Shown: positions 9,626 through 18,648 of the stretch, one piece after another
Layout of the letters: every line of letters begins with the position of its first letter
Numbering within the stretch: position 1 is the first letter of the stretch
Source of the DNA: Porphyridium purpureum
Lineage: Eukaryota; Rhodophyta; Bangiophyceae; Porphyridiales; Porphyridiaceae
NCBI GenBank assembly: GCA_008690995.1
Contig: VRMN01000002.1
Coordinates: 1,302,001 to 1,366,000, forward strand
DNA length: 64,000 nucleotides
Reading direction: 5' to 3'
Notes under the pieces: model-generated
What the model saw: the letters and a program-made list of their open reading frames with translations, nothing else
The model's database searches: none
Told to the model about the DNA's origin: nothing
Made by a program: the position numbers and the translations under genes

Positions 9626-12058
9626 ATGATGGTATCAGCGTCCTCTGACGAAATAAAAGAAACGGGGCTCAGCGAGGAACATGCGCCTGAGACCTTGAGC
9701 CACGCAAGCGCCACAGCGTCGCCGTCTGGGCGCGACGAGCGCGCGAGCCGCGGACTGGCGGAAGTTGGCGTGTCTGGTATGGGGGCAGATGCAGTGGCGG
9801 TGGAGCAGCGCGCGCAGGTAGGAGCCTCGGAGGCGCACAGTAGGGTAGAGTTTCACGAGAATCAGTGGAGGTCCGCAATGGCGTCGGTCTGCGCAGGAAT
9901 GATGGAGCGGTCGGTGCAGGAGCTGGAGGAGCTGTATGAGAAGGAGAGCGAGGCGATGGCGCAGATGGGCGGTCGTAGGATGCTCCGTTTCGCCCAGTAT
10001 CATCATCAGCCAGAGGACGCGGCTGATTTTATCATAATGATGACCCTGCAGACGCTGGAGACCTTTTCGCTTCAAAATGCGCCGTCATGGTTTTTCAATG
10101 TTATGGACCGCAACGGCTGCGGCACCGTGCACGAGCCCGAATTTTTGAGGTATGCATCCATCATGTACCCATTATGCGATCCGGCTGTCGCCAAGTATAT
10201 TTGGAATATGCTGATGGAAGCTCAGAGACAGGAAGATGCAGCGGAAGCCGCCAAGACCAAGGCGGTCGCATCTGGGTCGACCGGAAAAGATGCGAGCAGG
10301 AGCGAGGCAATGCTTCCGGTAGCAGCTGACGATCAAGACGAACACGTGTCAACACCGTCGCTGGTCACCTCGCAAAGCAGCCCGCCTGCCATCTCGCAAA
10401 CCCAACACAAGCGCAACAGCTCGACGTTATCCGTATCGAGCATGAAGTCAACGGCAAGCGCCGCGGTGTCTTATGCAGAGCCAGGTCGAGGTCTGACCTC
10501 CACCGTCAAGGCCAGGTCCACCGGTTTCAAATTCAAGGTGTGGAAAAAGTACGTGACGGAAATGAAGGCGAATTACGACGCATTCGAAGTCGAGTGGGAA
10601 AACACGAAGAGCGCATTATTTCTGGACCCACTCGAGCCATTGATTTTCTCATTTACCGCCATTGACCACTCAGAAATGATTCCTTCGCTCGGCCGCCTGT
10701 TCCTGAGCGAGCGCTACCTTGTATTCACAGCTGGTGTTGGCGCTCGCAATTATGTCATTCGGCTCGGAAATATAAGCGAGATCAAGCCGACATGGTTATC
10801 CTTTACGATGCGCGACTGCATCGAAATCCATGTTGAGCCTGAGTTGAAGTCTGCGCTAAAAGCGGACGGCGGCGTTGCGGCTGTAACATCGACCCAGTCA
10901 TCGGAGACACAGCTGGCGTCCAGCTCATCCTCGGAACCATGCGCATACGCTATTGCCGCCGCCGCGCTCGTCAAATCTTACTCAATCAGCGGCGACCCTA
11001 TTCTGTTCTCCTTCCCAGAGCTAGGCGACTCAAGAATGCGTGACACATGGCTGCGCTTTATTCGCGAGATGGTAACGGCATACAAGCTGCACAATAATTA
11101 CGGGTTCGGGTCCAAGGGCCGGCCACCTGCACATGACTCGCCGTGGACCGATGACGCGGCGCGCTCGCCGTACCGCAACGACGTGCCGCCCCCACTGCTG
11201 TCTGTAGCGGCCGGCCTGAACATCATCCGGACGAAGAGCTTGCAGGCTGTCTTGGGTCGACCGTCCTGGCTGTTGCTGATTTTCTCGGACCTCGGCGAGC
11301 ACGAAAACGTGGCCAAGTATTACGTGGATAGCATTCGAAATGTGACCACAAAAGAGCATAGCTCTTGGGTGTCGCGCACTGTGCTCACAATCAAGGAAAA
11401 CATGCAAATCAATTCACGTCTGGCCGACGTTTACGAAGAAGAACCATTCGAGGTTCAAAAGCTCGGCGAGGCGATCATCCGCTTTTGGGAGCTCATCCAG
11501 CCAGCGATCCAGGCCTATGAGCTGTATGATTCCATCAAGCAGTGGAAGAACCCACCGGCGACCGTTTTGGCCATGCTGATATGCAGCTTCATTGCATACC
11601 GCAATTGGGTTATGTACATTCCGTCGCTTCTGTTGTTTCTTTACATGGCCCTTATTCTCGGGGTACGCGTCAGGCTGGTTGGCGTGCGCGGCTCAGACGC
11701 GGAAGCGGCACGTGCGTCAAAAAAAGCACGCTCTACAATGCTAGAATTTGTCAAGTCAGTGCATGACGCGTTGCAAGCGGCACAAAATCTCATCTCGAGA
11801 TGGAACCGCATGCTCGGCAAGATGGAATCTCTGCAGCTTTGGGCGGTGCCCTGGATGACTTGGGTGCTACTGTCACTGGTCTTCGTAACGGCCATCCTGC
11901 TCTTGCTCATCCCCGCGCGCTGGATATTCGTGGCCTTCATTCTCGACACCTTTTCCCAGTTCTTCAGATACCCGGTTGGTGCGGCCGATCAATTCTGGGC
12001 GGACATTCCGGTACTTAGCTCATCAAGCAAGCCGAAGGCGAAAGCGAAATCGCAATGA
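9626..12058 (+). CDS. DUF639-like GRAM-domain membrane protein
   Basis: An 810-residue protein. After a disordered N-terminus comes an EF-hand-like stretch (FFNVMDRNGCGTVHEPEFLRYA). A GRAM-like lipid-binding domain follows around residues 335-430 (PLIFSFTAID, LGRLFLSERYLVFTA, NISEIKPTW), interrupted by a Ser/Ala insert. The C-terminal third has two pairs of membrane helices (TVLAMLICSFIAYRNWVMYI / LLLFLYMALILGV, and WMTWVLLSLVFVTAILLLLI / WIFVAFILDTFSQFF). This order matches plant DUF639 proteins, whose function is unknown. The open frame begins at GTG 9602; tandem ATGs at 9626 and 9629 are the likely start. Membrane-contact or lipid sensing is only a suggestion from GRAM. Confidence 0.72.
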   Translation: MMVSASSDEIKETGLSEEHAPETLSHASATASPSGRDERASRGLAEVGVSGMGADAVAVEQRAQVGASEAHSRVEFHENQWRSAMASVCAGMMERSVQELEELYEKESEAMAQMGGRRMLRFAQYHHQPEDAADFIIMMTLQTLETFSLQNAPSWFFNVMDRNGCGTVHEPEFLRYASIMYPLCDPAVAKYIWNMLMEAQRQEDAAEAAKTKAVASGSTGKDASRSEAMLPVAADDQDEHVSTPSLVTSQSSPPAISQTQHKRNSSTLSVSSMKSTASAAVSYAEPGRGLTSTVKARSTGFKFKVWKKYVTEMKANYDAFEVEWENTKSALFLDPLEPLIFSFTAIDHSEMIPSLGRLFLSERYLVFTAGVGARNYVIRLGNISEIKPTWLSFTMRDCIEIHVEPELKSALKADGGVAAVTSTQSSETQLASSSSSEPCAYAIAAAALVKSYSISGDPILFSFPELGDSRMRDTWLRFIREMVTAYKLHNNYGFGSKGRPPAHDSPWTDDAARSPYRNDVPPPLLSVAAGLNIIRTKSLQAVLGRPSWLLLIFSDLGEHENVAKYYVDSIRNVTTKEHSSWVSRTVLTIKENMQINSRLADVYEEEPFEVQKLGEAIIRFWELIQPAIQAYELYDSIKQWKNPPATVLAMLICSFIAYRNWVMYIPSLLLFLYMALILGVRVRLVGVRGSDAEAARASKKARSTMLEFVKSVHDALQAAQNLISRWNRMLGKMESLQLWAVPWMTWVLLSLVFVTAILLLLIPARWIFVAFILDTFSQFFRYPVGAADQFWADIPVLSSSSKPKAKAKSQ

Positions 12059-12091
12059 AGTTGTGAATGTACGTGTGCACGTTTGGTCTTC

Positions 12092-14866
12092 TCACTGCCT
12101 CGGCCTGAACGAAAGGATCATCTGATTGCCAAGTGCCGCCATCTCATCAACCTGAATCCGAGCGAGTTGGTCGTTCTTCTCATGCTTCTGCACGAGCAGG
12201 TCATTCCATGCCTTGTCCTGGGCCGGCCGAAATCTGCACGTTGCGTTTTTTTCGAGACGGTTGTCACGGAGACGACCACGTTCACATTTGTACCATACTA
12301 TAATATCACCTTGAGTGCCGGGTACCAATTGTACCGAAAGAGAGTCAGACATCGCGTCCCAAACAATCCTTTCGATCACACCGCCTGCGTTCATTTTGCC
12401 GTCTAAACCGAGGACAGCCAGTGAATCGCCACCCCCAATGTCCACGCACCGAGCAACTACGAATATGCAGCAGTTCATATCATGCAGGCTCACAACTAGC
12501 GCCTCATGCGCACGACGCTCAAAGGCCTCCGCTAATGCATAATTCCACAGAACAAACACGTCTGACTCGCGCGCTTGTTTCCCAAATGGTTCGATATCCG
12601 TTGGGAAAACCTCTCCTGTGATGGGCTCAGCACCCCACTCCCGCTGGCTGCAGAGGTTGAACACCGCAAGCATTCCATGAACAAGATTCACGTTCCAGAG
12701 AACATAAAGCATCTTCTCACGCAACGGGTTGTGCATAACACACCGCAGAACGGGTACACCTCCACGCATGGCACGAACGATACGTCCGTTCGGAAGTGTC
12801 AGCTCACCTAAAAGCTGCCGTGCTCCGGATTGAGGATCATCCAAACACTCGGCGCGATCAGAAATGTAAAGTGGCGAGCCACCAATCACTCGCGCGCAGG
12901 CATGCAGCCGCGCATGCCACTCTGCGACGCGGAACATATCCCAGTCAGGCACAAATAAGTGTCCCAGCCAAAGTGTATTCAGCGCATTCGTCCAGATGTG
13001 CTTGCCGACGGCAAAGGCACTTTCTTCTGTGTGTGGAAAAGCATGGTCGTCGGACGTGCGCCAGAGCACACTGTGCCGCCCAGCGCTAAAGATGTGTTCA
13101 TTACTGCATGACATGCAGTTCATGAGTAAGGATGCTTGTGCTTGATCGTCCTCGTCGGTCAACTTTTCTGGAAAATTGCGAGCTACAGAAGACTCCAGCG
13201 CTCCACGGTACCTCACTGTCGAGTCAACACGGCCTCCGGCACTGGATGGATCCGCGTGGGCTACTGCTTCGAGAATTGCCTGCTCATCGACCTTGACGCC
13301 ATCTACCCCCACCTGGCGAAGAGATGCATGGTAATCATCGAGGAACCTGGCAACGTCACGTGCGCACACGGGACTGTACTGCTTTTCCCAGTATGTCGCA
13401 TGCTCGACCAAACTATTTCGTCTGAGTCCTCGACCAAATTTTCCACGGCACGCGAATGTTTCGCAGTCCATCTGTTGGGCAAAGGCCGGGTCCACGCCAC
13501 CCCAATATCCTATCAGAGAATGCCACACTAGGACTGCGCGGACATGAAAGTCGTGCTTCATCCCCTGGATGAAACCGGGCTCAAATTTGTGGTTTAGACC
13601 AAAGCCAGTCAAAGTTGGCTTGATATAATTTCCGCTTGCTTCCCAGCCAACGCCGTCTGCGTGTTCTCCTCCTTGGCTTGATTGCCAGCCGTCATCAAGA
13701 ATCACATACGAGATTGGAACTCCTTGGTCGACAAAGCGGCGCATTGTGGCGTTCACCAAGTCTGAAGAAACTGAAAGATCAAACGCATCCCAGGAGCACC
13801 ACCCAAGCTCCGTCGTCAAGACGCTTTCGGATATTTTCTCGCTAAGCGGAGTACCACCAAAGCCTCGACTTCTGAGTGTTTCCCAGATCTGGCCCATAAA
13901 AGCAGCTAATGGAGCAGTATGAGGCGCGAAAAAACCTGTCGTTCGCGTGCTCGAGCTGATGAGCAGCCAGGCGTGATCAGGCAAGTTTAGAACCGCACAT
14001 CCTGATTCGACTCGCACAACAAAGCCAGCAGAACACGCTCGCAGTGAGGCCCGAGTATTCGCACCCTTATCGACGAGAGGCATATGGAAGGAAAGACTTG
14101 CCTGCTCATCGGATCCGGACGCAAGAATCAGAAATTGGATCTCTTCCGGAACATCGCTTAAGCTTTGACCAATGTACGATGCGCTCCAGAAGCATTTTTC
14201 ACGGTACAAGCACATGAGGCGCGTCATATCACGATGATCAATAGGGCAGAGAAACTCTGCAAATGGATGTTCTTCATCTGGTTCCGAGTCAGGCGAAGGA
14301 TGGGCCAAATAAAAGTCGCGACCGGACCCTGCGGTTTCTTTCACCCAGTCATCGCCGACCCGGAGCACAAACGAAGTCCCAAGAATCTGAGCTTTTGGCC
14401 ATGCAGACGCTGGTAGAAACGCAAAGTAGACCAAGGTATTGTTGAACAAGAATGACGAGACTGGTACGTCACAAATCGAGCCCTCATCCCACTCGCGATG
14501 CGTTTTCAGAGCATGACCGACATGCACTGCGTGCGCGGGTGTTTCGCTGCGGATGATCCAAAGCAGGCCGTCCAAGTGGGCGTCATAGCGGACCATCACA
14601 GTCACTGATCGAACTTTGCAGTTCCCTTCTGAGCTGGACACAAAACTGGCCATGAAGTCCTCATCGTATCGCGGCGCCAGCTCGACGCCCGCATACCTCT
14701 GCACGTGTGGTTCAGCCACTACATGCGCTGCGAGGCTCTTCAGCAACGGGCCGACATTCACCTGCACCAGCCGCTGCTGCTGCGCGGGAGAAACGGACTC
14801 GTCAGTGGCAGGACACGTGCGCAAGAAAAGTTCATCCGGCATGACCTCTTCACCTGTGGCACACAT
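12092..14866 (-). CDS. GH36 alkaline alpha-galactosidase / raffinose-synthase-like protein
   Basis: A 924-residue glycoside hydrolase family 36 protein of the plant seed-imbibition/raffinose-synthase branch. Signatures: LGWCSWDAFDLSV and VILDDGWQS at the barrel start, the nucleophile region GVDGVKVDEQAIL, MSCSNE, WRTSDDHAFP with the likely acid/base aspartates, then WDMF, and HARLHACARVIGGSPLYISD. These enzymes hydrolyse or transfer alpha-galactosyl groups. If the host is a red alga, the natural substrate may be floridoside (alpha-galactosyl-glycerol); this is inference. No signal peptide is seen, so it is probably cytosolic. It is longer than plant relatives (about 750-800). The frame extends to TTG 14914; ATG 14866 is preferred. 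One ACTGTAC lies 135 bp upstream. Confidence 0.9.
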   Translation of the reverse strand: MCATGEEVMPDELFLRTCPATDESVSPAQQQRLVQVNVGPLLKSLAAHVVAEPHVQRYAGVELAPRYDEDFMASFVSSSEGNCKVRSVTVMVRYDAHLDGLLWIIRSETPAHAVHVGHALKTHREWDEGSICDVPVSSFLFNNTLVYFAFLPASAWPKAQILGTSFVLRVGDDWVKETAGSGRDFYLAHPSPDSEPDEEHPFAEFLCPIDHRDMTRLMCLYREKCFWSASYIGQSLSDVPEEIQFLILASGSDEQASLSFHMPLVDKGANTRASLRACSAGFVVRVESGCAVLNLPDHAWLLISSSTRTTGFFAPHTAPLAAFMGQIWETLRSRGFGGTPLSEKISESVLTTELGWCSWDAFDLSVSSDLVNATMRRFVDQGVPISYVILDDGWQSSQGGEHADGVGWEASGNYIKPTLTGFGLNHKFEPGFIQGMKHDFHVRAVLVWHSLIGYWGGVDPAFAQQMDCETFACRGKFGRGLRRNSLVEHATYWEKQYSPVCARDVARFLDDYHASLRQVGVDGVKVDEQAILEAVAHADPSSAGGRVDSTVRYRGALESSVARNFPEKLTDEDDQAQASLLMNCMSCSNEHIFSAGRHSVLWRTSDDHAFPHTEESAFAVGKHIWTNALNTLWLGHLFVPDWDMFRVAEWHARLHACARVIGGSPLYISDRAECLDDPQSGARQLLGELTLPNGRIVRAMRGGVPVLRCVMHNPLREKMLYVLWNVNLVHGMLAVFNLCSQREWGAEPITGEVFPTDIEPFGKQARESDVFVLWNYALAEAFERRAHEALVVSLHDMNCCIFVVARCVDIGGGDSLAVLGLDGKMNAGGVIERIVWDAMSDSLSVQLVPGTQGDIIVWYKCERGRLRDNRLEKNATCRFRPAQDKAWNDLLVQKHEKNDQLARIQVDEMAALGNQMILSFRPRQ

Positions 14867-15434
14867 CTGCACCTCCGTCACCTGCACAGGCCACTTCAGC
14901 CAGCCAAGTGCCAAAAACGTCAGGATCCAAACGCGTCACTGTGATAGAAAGTCAGTTCATATAAAAAGAAGCATGTTTACATTGGTATCTCCGCTTTGTA
15001 ACTGTACATCGGAAAATGCATCCTCGATAAGGTTCAGTTGCTGGGATGCAGCGGTGGATGAGCGGCGCGATTGGCACGATGCGTGCCTGCTTTCCAAGTG
15101 GCTACGCGGCAGCATGGATAAACTGGGCACGCCAATTCTGTTGCAACGTGCTGGAGATACTCGCAGGCGAGCAGATAAGCATTCGGCGTCTCATTTGCAT
15201 CGATGCCCCGGTGTGCTGCAATGCAAACGTTTCGCCAACGCGCAAAGTTCTTGAGAAATGTTTCGGCCAAGCTTCGTACTTTCTGGTTGCTCGAAACGGT
15301 AGTGGTCATTAGCCTGATCCTTTGCACGACACAGATAACATCATTGAATCAATGTAGCGAATTCTGCGGTACATCTCTGGTGTAGCGTCTTGCGAAAAGT
15401 CCAGCGCTTCCTACCACCTGTAGCACTGAAGCGT
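14867..15434. promoter_or_regulatory. GH36 5' region with ACTGTAC element
   Basis: A 568-bp spacer between the GH36 start and the 3' end of the ankyrin gene, both on the minus strand. It contains ACTGTAC at 15001-15007. I see no gene in it. Confidence 0.4.
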
Positions 15435-16253
15435 TCACGAGAGCAGCAGGGCTCGACGCAGTTGAGGGCCCATACGATGACAGAACAGCGGAAGAATCAT
15501 TTCCCCAGAGAGTGGCTCAACGTCCAGCAGAGTATGAAGATCCGCAACGCTCAAGTTGGCGCAATAGTCGAACGCAAGCAGCGTGAACATACATATGCGT
15601 CCAGCATGTGCAGCGTACGTGAGCGCTGTGTGTTGATTCACGTCCGTATGGTCGATGCAACTTTCCCCGAGACGCAGTAAAGAGGCTGCCGCGTCAACGT
15701 GACCGTGCATTGCAGCCCAGATCAGCGGCGTGCGGTCACTGATATCTGTGCGACTGGCGTCGGCTTTGTACCTGAGCAGCAGCTCAATCATGCATGTATC
15801 TCCTGCTTGTGCAGCGAGTATTAGTGGCGTGGTTCCATCCCGAGAAGACGAATTCGCGTCAATGCCTCGTTCGAGAAACAGACGCGCTGCGTTCGTGTCG
15901 CGGCGGCGCACGGCCACCAGGAACGCAGTATCACCATAACGAATGTCGTCGTCAGCGTTCAGCAGCGGCGAATGCAGAAGGATCTGCACTACTTGGAGGT
16001 TTTCATCCTGTAGCGCAAACCACAAAACTGATTCACCATGGCGGGTCTTTGCGCTCGGATTTGCGCCTGCATCCAGCAGGATGCGAACCACACGCGCATG
16101 CCCATTCGCAGCCGCTGACATTAGCACCGTGTAACCTCCGCGCCTCGTTTCATTTACCGGCGCGCCCTGCGCCAAGAAATTGCGCACCGTGCTCTCATCG
16201 CCACCTTCGGCGCCGGCCCACAGACCCAACCACAGGTCCCACTTCTGCGTCAT
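15435..16253 (-). CDS. Ankyrin-repeat protein
   Basis: A 272-residue protein built almost wholly of ankyrin repeats. About seven units are visible, with typical cores GGYTVLMSAAANGHARVVRILLD, TPLILAAQAGDTCMIELLL and TPLIWAAMHGHVDAAASLL. No catalytic or membrane domain is attached, so it is probably a binding or scaffold protein. The last 30 residues (EPLSGEMILPLFCHRMGPQLRR) depart from the repeat pattern. The start is ATG, and the gene is divergent from the membrane RING gene with about 150 bp between starts. The partner cannot be told. Confidence 0.9.
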   Translation of the reverse strand: MTQKWDLWLGLWAGAEGGDESTVRNFLAQGAPVNETRRGGYTVLMSAAANGHARVVRILLDAGANPSAKTRHGESVLWFALQDENLQVVQILLHSPLLNADDDIRYGDTAFLVAVRRRDTNAARLFLERGIDANSSSRDGTTPLILAAQAGDTCMIELLLRYKADASRTDISDRTPLIWAAMHGHVDAAASLLRLGESCIDHTDVNQHTALTYAAHAGRICMFTLLAFDYCANLSVADLHTLLDVEPLSGEMILPLFCHRMGPQLRRALLLS

Positions 16254-16405
16254 CGTCTGCTCCCTCGCAAGACACTTGTGTCAGGCTGTTCCAGGCGAAG
16301 AATGCACTCGCTCGCACTTGCACGTTGAGACACGTTCGGCACGCAGAGCGACGGACAGAGCCGGTGCGGGACTCCCAGGAGGCGGACGAGGAGGCCGTAT
16401 GCGAG

Positions 16406-17617
16406 ATGGCAACGAAGCATGGGACGAGTAAACGCACTTCGTGGCGGTTTCTGGGGCGCGGAGCGGGAGGGTCTGGGTCGGGTTCGGGGACAATGCGGAG
16501 AATGGTGTCGTCCGGGCGTGACAGCACGGTACATACACCCGTGTCGATGCTATACCCGCAGCACGACAGCGTTTCGAATGGGCAGCAAGTTCGTGGGAGC
16601 GTGGCGGCGCAAAACCGGTTCGCGCACTTTGAGACCATGGCGCAGGCGGGGCAAGCCCAGTATTCGAGTTCGCCGTTTGGATCATCTTCACATTCGGGCC
16701 CGGTGGCTGGCGGACTCAATCGCGTGCTAACTGAAACTAGGAACGTGCTCGCACATCCTGTGCAGCGAGTCATGAACCGGCCGGCGTATGAGCAGCGCCA
16801 GTTTGAAGAAGCCATGGGTCGCGCAATGGAGGAGTTTGTGCGCAACGCCACGCAGCAGCAGCAGCAGCAGCACCACGCGTACAGGAGGGCATCGTCGAGG
16901 CGCGGCCAGGCGGCCACATTCGACCCTTCCTCGGCTTCGCCAGCATCTCCATCAGAGTATCGAGCAGAGGGCTCGCGATGGCCTGTGCCGGGATCTACGA
17001 GCACAGCTGTTTCCTCATCGCTCGTGCAGCTGGGCATTATTATTTTGAGCCTGTCCTCCCTGGTGGGTGTGCTCTTGGCGAGTCAGAAGCCTGACATGCC
17101 AGGCATGTCAAGCTTCTTTTTTGGTTTGAGCATTTCGCTCAGCGTCGGATGCGCGTGGGCCGCGTCGTCTGAAGAAAAGCGCGCGTATCTGAGACATTTG
17201 GCGGCCAGATTCGCTCACTTGGTCCATAGTTTTGCCCTTCTTTTTGAGAGACGAATGCATGAACACCAGCATCCATTTCCACCCACTTTCCAGATTGATT
17301 TGAACAATTACGAGTCTTTGCTTGCGCTTGACGATGAGACTGACAACGGAGCTCGTCACTCAAGAGATCAAGAATCTCGCGCGCAGCTGGTTTCAGAGCG
17401 CACACGGCGCTTTGAGACGTATCCCTTGTTCCCCTTTGCACATGGTAGTGAATCCGATGGCGGAGGTGCACGCTGTTGTGCAGTGTGTTTGGATGACTTT
17501 CAAGAGCAGCAGAATGTGCGCATTCTTCCTTGTATGCATGTATACTGCGATACATGCATCCGCACATGGTATGTGTCGCATGGCAATTGTCCCGTATGCA
17601 AGACAGACTTTGGCTGA
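16406..17617 (+). CDS. Membrane-anchored RING-type E3 ubiquitin ligase
   Basis: A 403-residue protein. The N-terminal 205 residues are Ser/Gly/Arg-rich and include a short poly-Gln run encoded by repeated CAG (near 16852-16869). Two hydrophobic segments follow (VQLGIIILSLSSLVGVLLAS and FFFGLSISLSVGCAWAA), suggesting a hairpin membrane anchor. At the very C-terminus is a RING finger: CCAVCLDDFQ, ILPCMHVYCDTCI, NCPVCKTDF, with C-H-C-C order in the second half. Such proteins act in membrane protein turnover. The open frame runs upstream to 15794 through the antisense ankyrin gene; ATG 16406 (MATKHGTSK) is the sensible start. Substrate and membrane are unknown. Confidence 0.82.
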   Translation: MATKHGTSKRTSWRFLGRGAGGSGSGSGTMRRMVSSGRDSTVHTPVSMLYPQHDSVSNGQQVRGSVAAQNRFAHFETMAQAGQAQYSSSPFGSSSHSGPVAGGLNRVLTETRNVLAHPVQRVMNRPAYEQRQFEEAMGRAMEEFVRNATQQQQQQHHAYRRASSRRGQAATFDPSSASPASPSEYRAEGSRWPVPGSTSTAVSSSLVQLGIIILSLSSLVGVLLASQKPDMPGMSSFFFGLSISLSVGCAWAASSEEKRAYLRHLAARFAHLVHSFALLFERRMHEHQHPFPPTFQIDLNNYESLLALDDETDNGARHSRDQESRAQLVSERTRRFETYPLFPFAHGSESDGGGARCCAVCLDDFQEQQNVRILPCMHVYCDTCIRTWYVSHGNCPVCKTDFG

Positions 17618-18648
17618 CGCTTTGCAAAGCCAAGGTTTAGACGTTTCGTCCTCTACATGTACACGCTCGTTTGGATGTGCTGCACAAACTTGAGACCACT
17701 ACCTGTTCGAATGGCTGACGGCAAGTTTTCATTTCGCAGCATCGGCAAAGTCGCCTCTTGACTCGTTGCTGCGAAATGCGCGCACTGTCTTTTGCTTTGC
17801 GCTTAGCCTTACTGCGTGCTGAAGATCCACCGCGCCACACACAAGACCAAGCCGTCCGCCTCGCTCGACCTGATTTGTACATAGGTCATACGTCAAGCGA
17901 ATATCCCTCAGACTCCACGATTAGGATCCCTCAGCTTCTCAGCCGCGGACCATGAACTCGTCTCCAGTGGGCAAGTTCTCCGAAGCCCGGAAGGTCTGGC
18001 CGTCAAGCTCGGTGTGTCATTCAACCTCCGCTCAGAAGGCACAAGCATCCTGAATCCAATTTGTCTGAGATCATAGTTGACAGGCTTGTTTGGCGCGTCC
18101 GGCGACGCGCAGCCTTGCTTCACGCGCCAGGTATCGCGTCTGCGCGCACCGAGGTGCCAGGCGGCGCTGCATGTCTATCCCGTCACCCACACACATGCAC
18201 AACCCAGAACCCGCATGGCCAATGTGTGGCCCCCACTGTACACACTGTACCGATCCTTTAAATTTGTATCAATGCCCCATTCCATTGTTATCTTCCTCCA
18301 TCACGGCTTGGTCGAACCGGATAATGGGCTTTTAACCGGTTAATTGTCGATCGAATAGCACGCGAAGTGGCCATAACAAAACGCGACCTTTTCAGATATA
18401 AAATGCTGTACACGGCCAACAGTACTCGCAATGGAACGCAGAGACGACACGGAGCGATTTTTCGGGCCTAGAAGAAGAGTGGCTCGGACGAGAGGTGTGG
18501 CGGCGAAAGAGTCGAGCTTGTGAGATGGGTCTGAGAGACTTTTGTCTACGAGAGGCATGTGCGCGACGGATTGAGAGATTGCAGACGTGCACAGGAGCAG
18601 GCAATTTTGCGTGTTGCCCGTAGGCATGCATGTCTGTGCTGCGCAGAC
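17618..18648. promoter_or_regulatory. Symporter promoter region: ACTGTAC pair and TATA box
   Basis: A 1.03-kb spacer. ACTGTAC occurs at 18235-18241 and 18244-18250 (cores 9 bp apart). A TATAAAAT box lies at 18397-18404, about 245 bp before the symporter ATG. I see no gene here. Confidence 0.45.

Noticed and set aside
15794-16405. N-terminal extension of the membrane RING gene
   Set aside because: It runs antisense through the ankyrin gene and is Arg/His/Pro-rich; the ATG at 16406 gives a normal protein.
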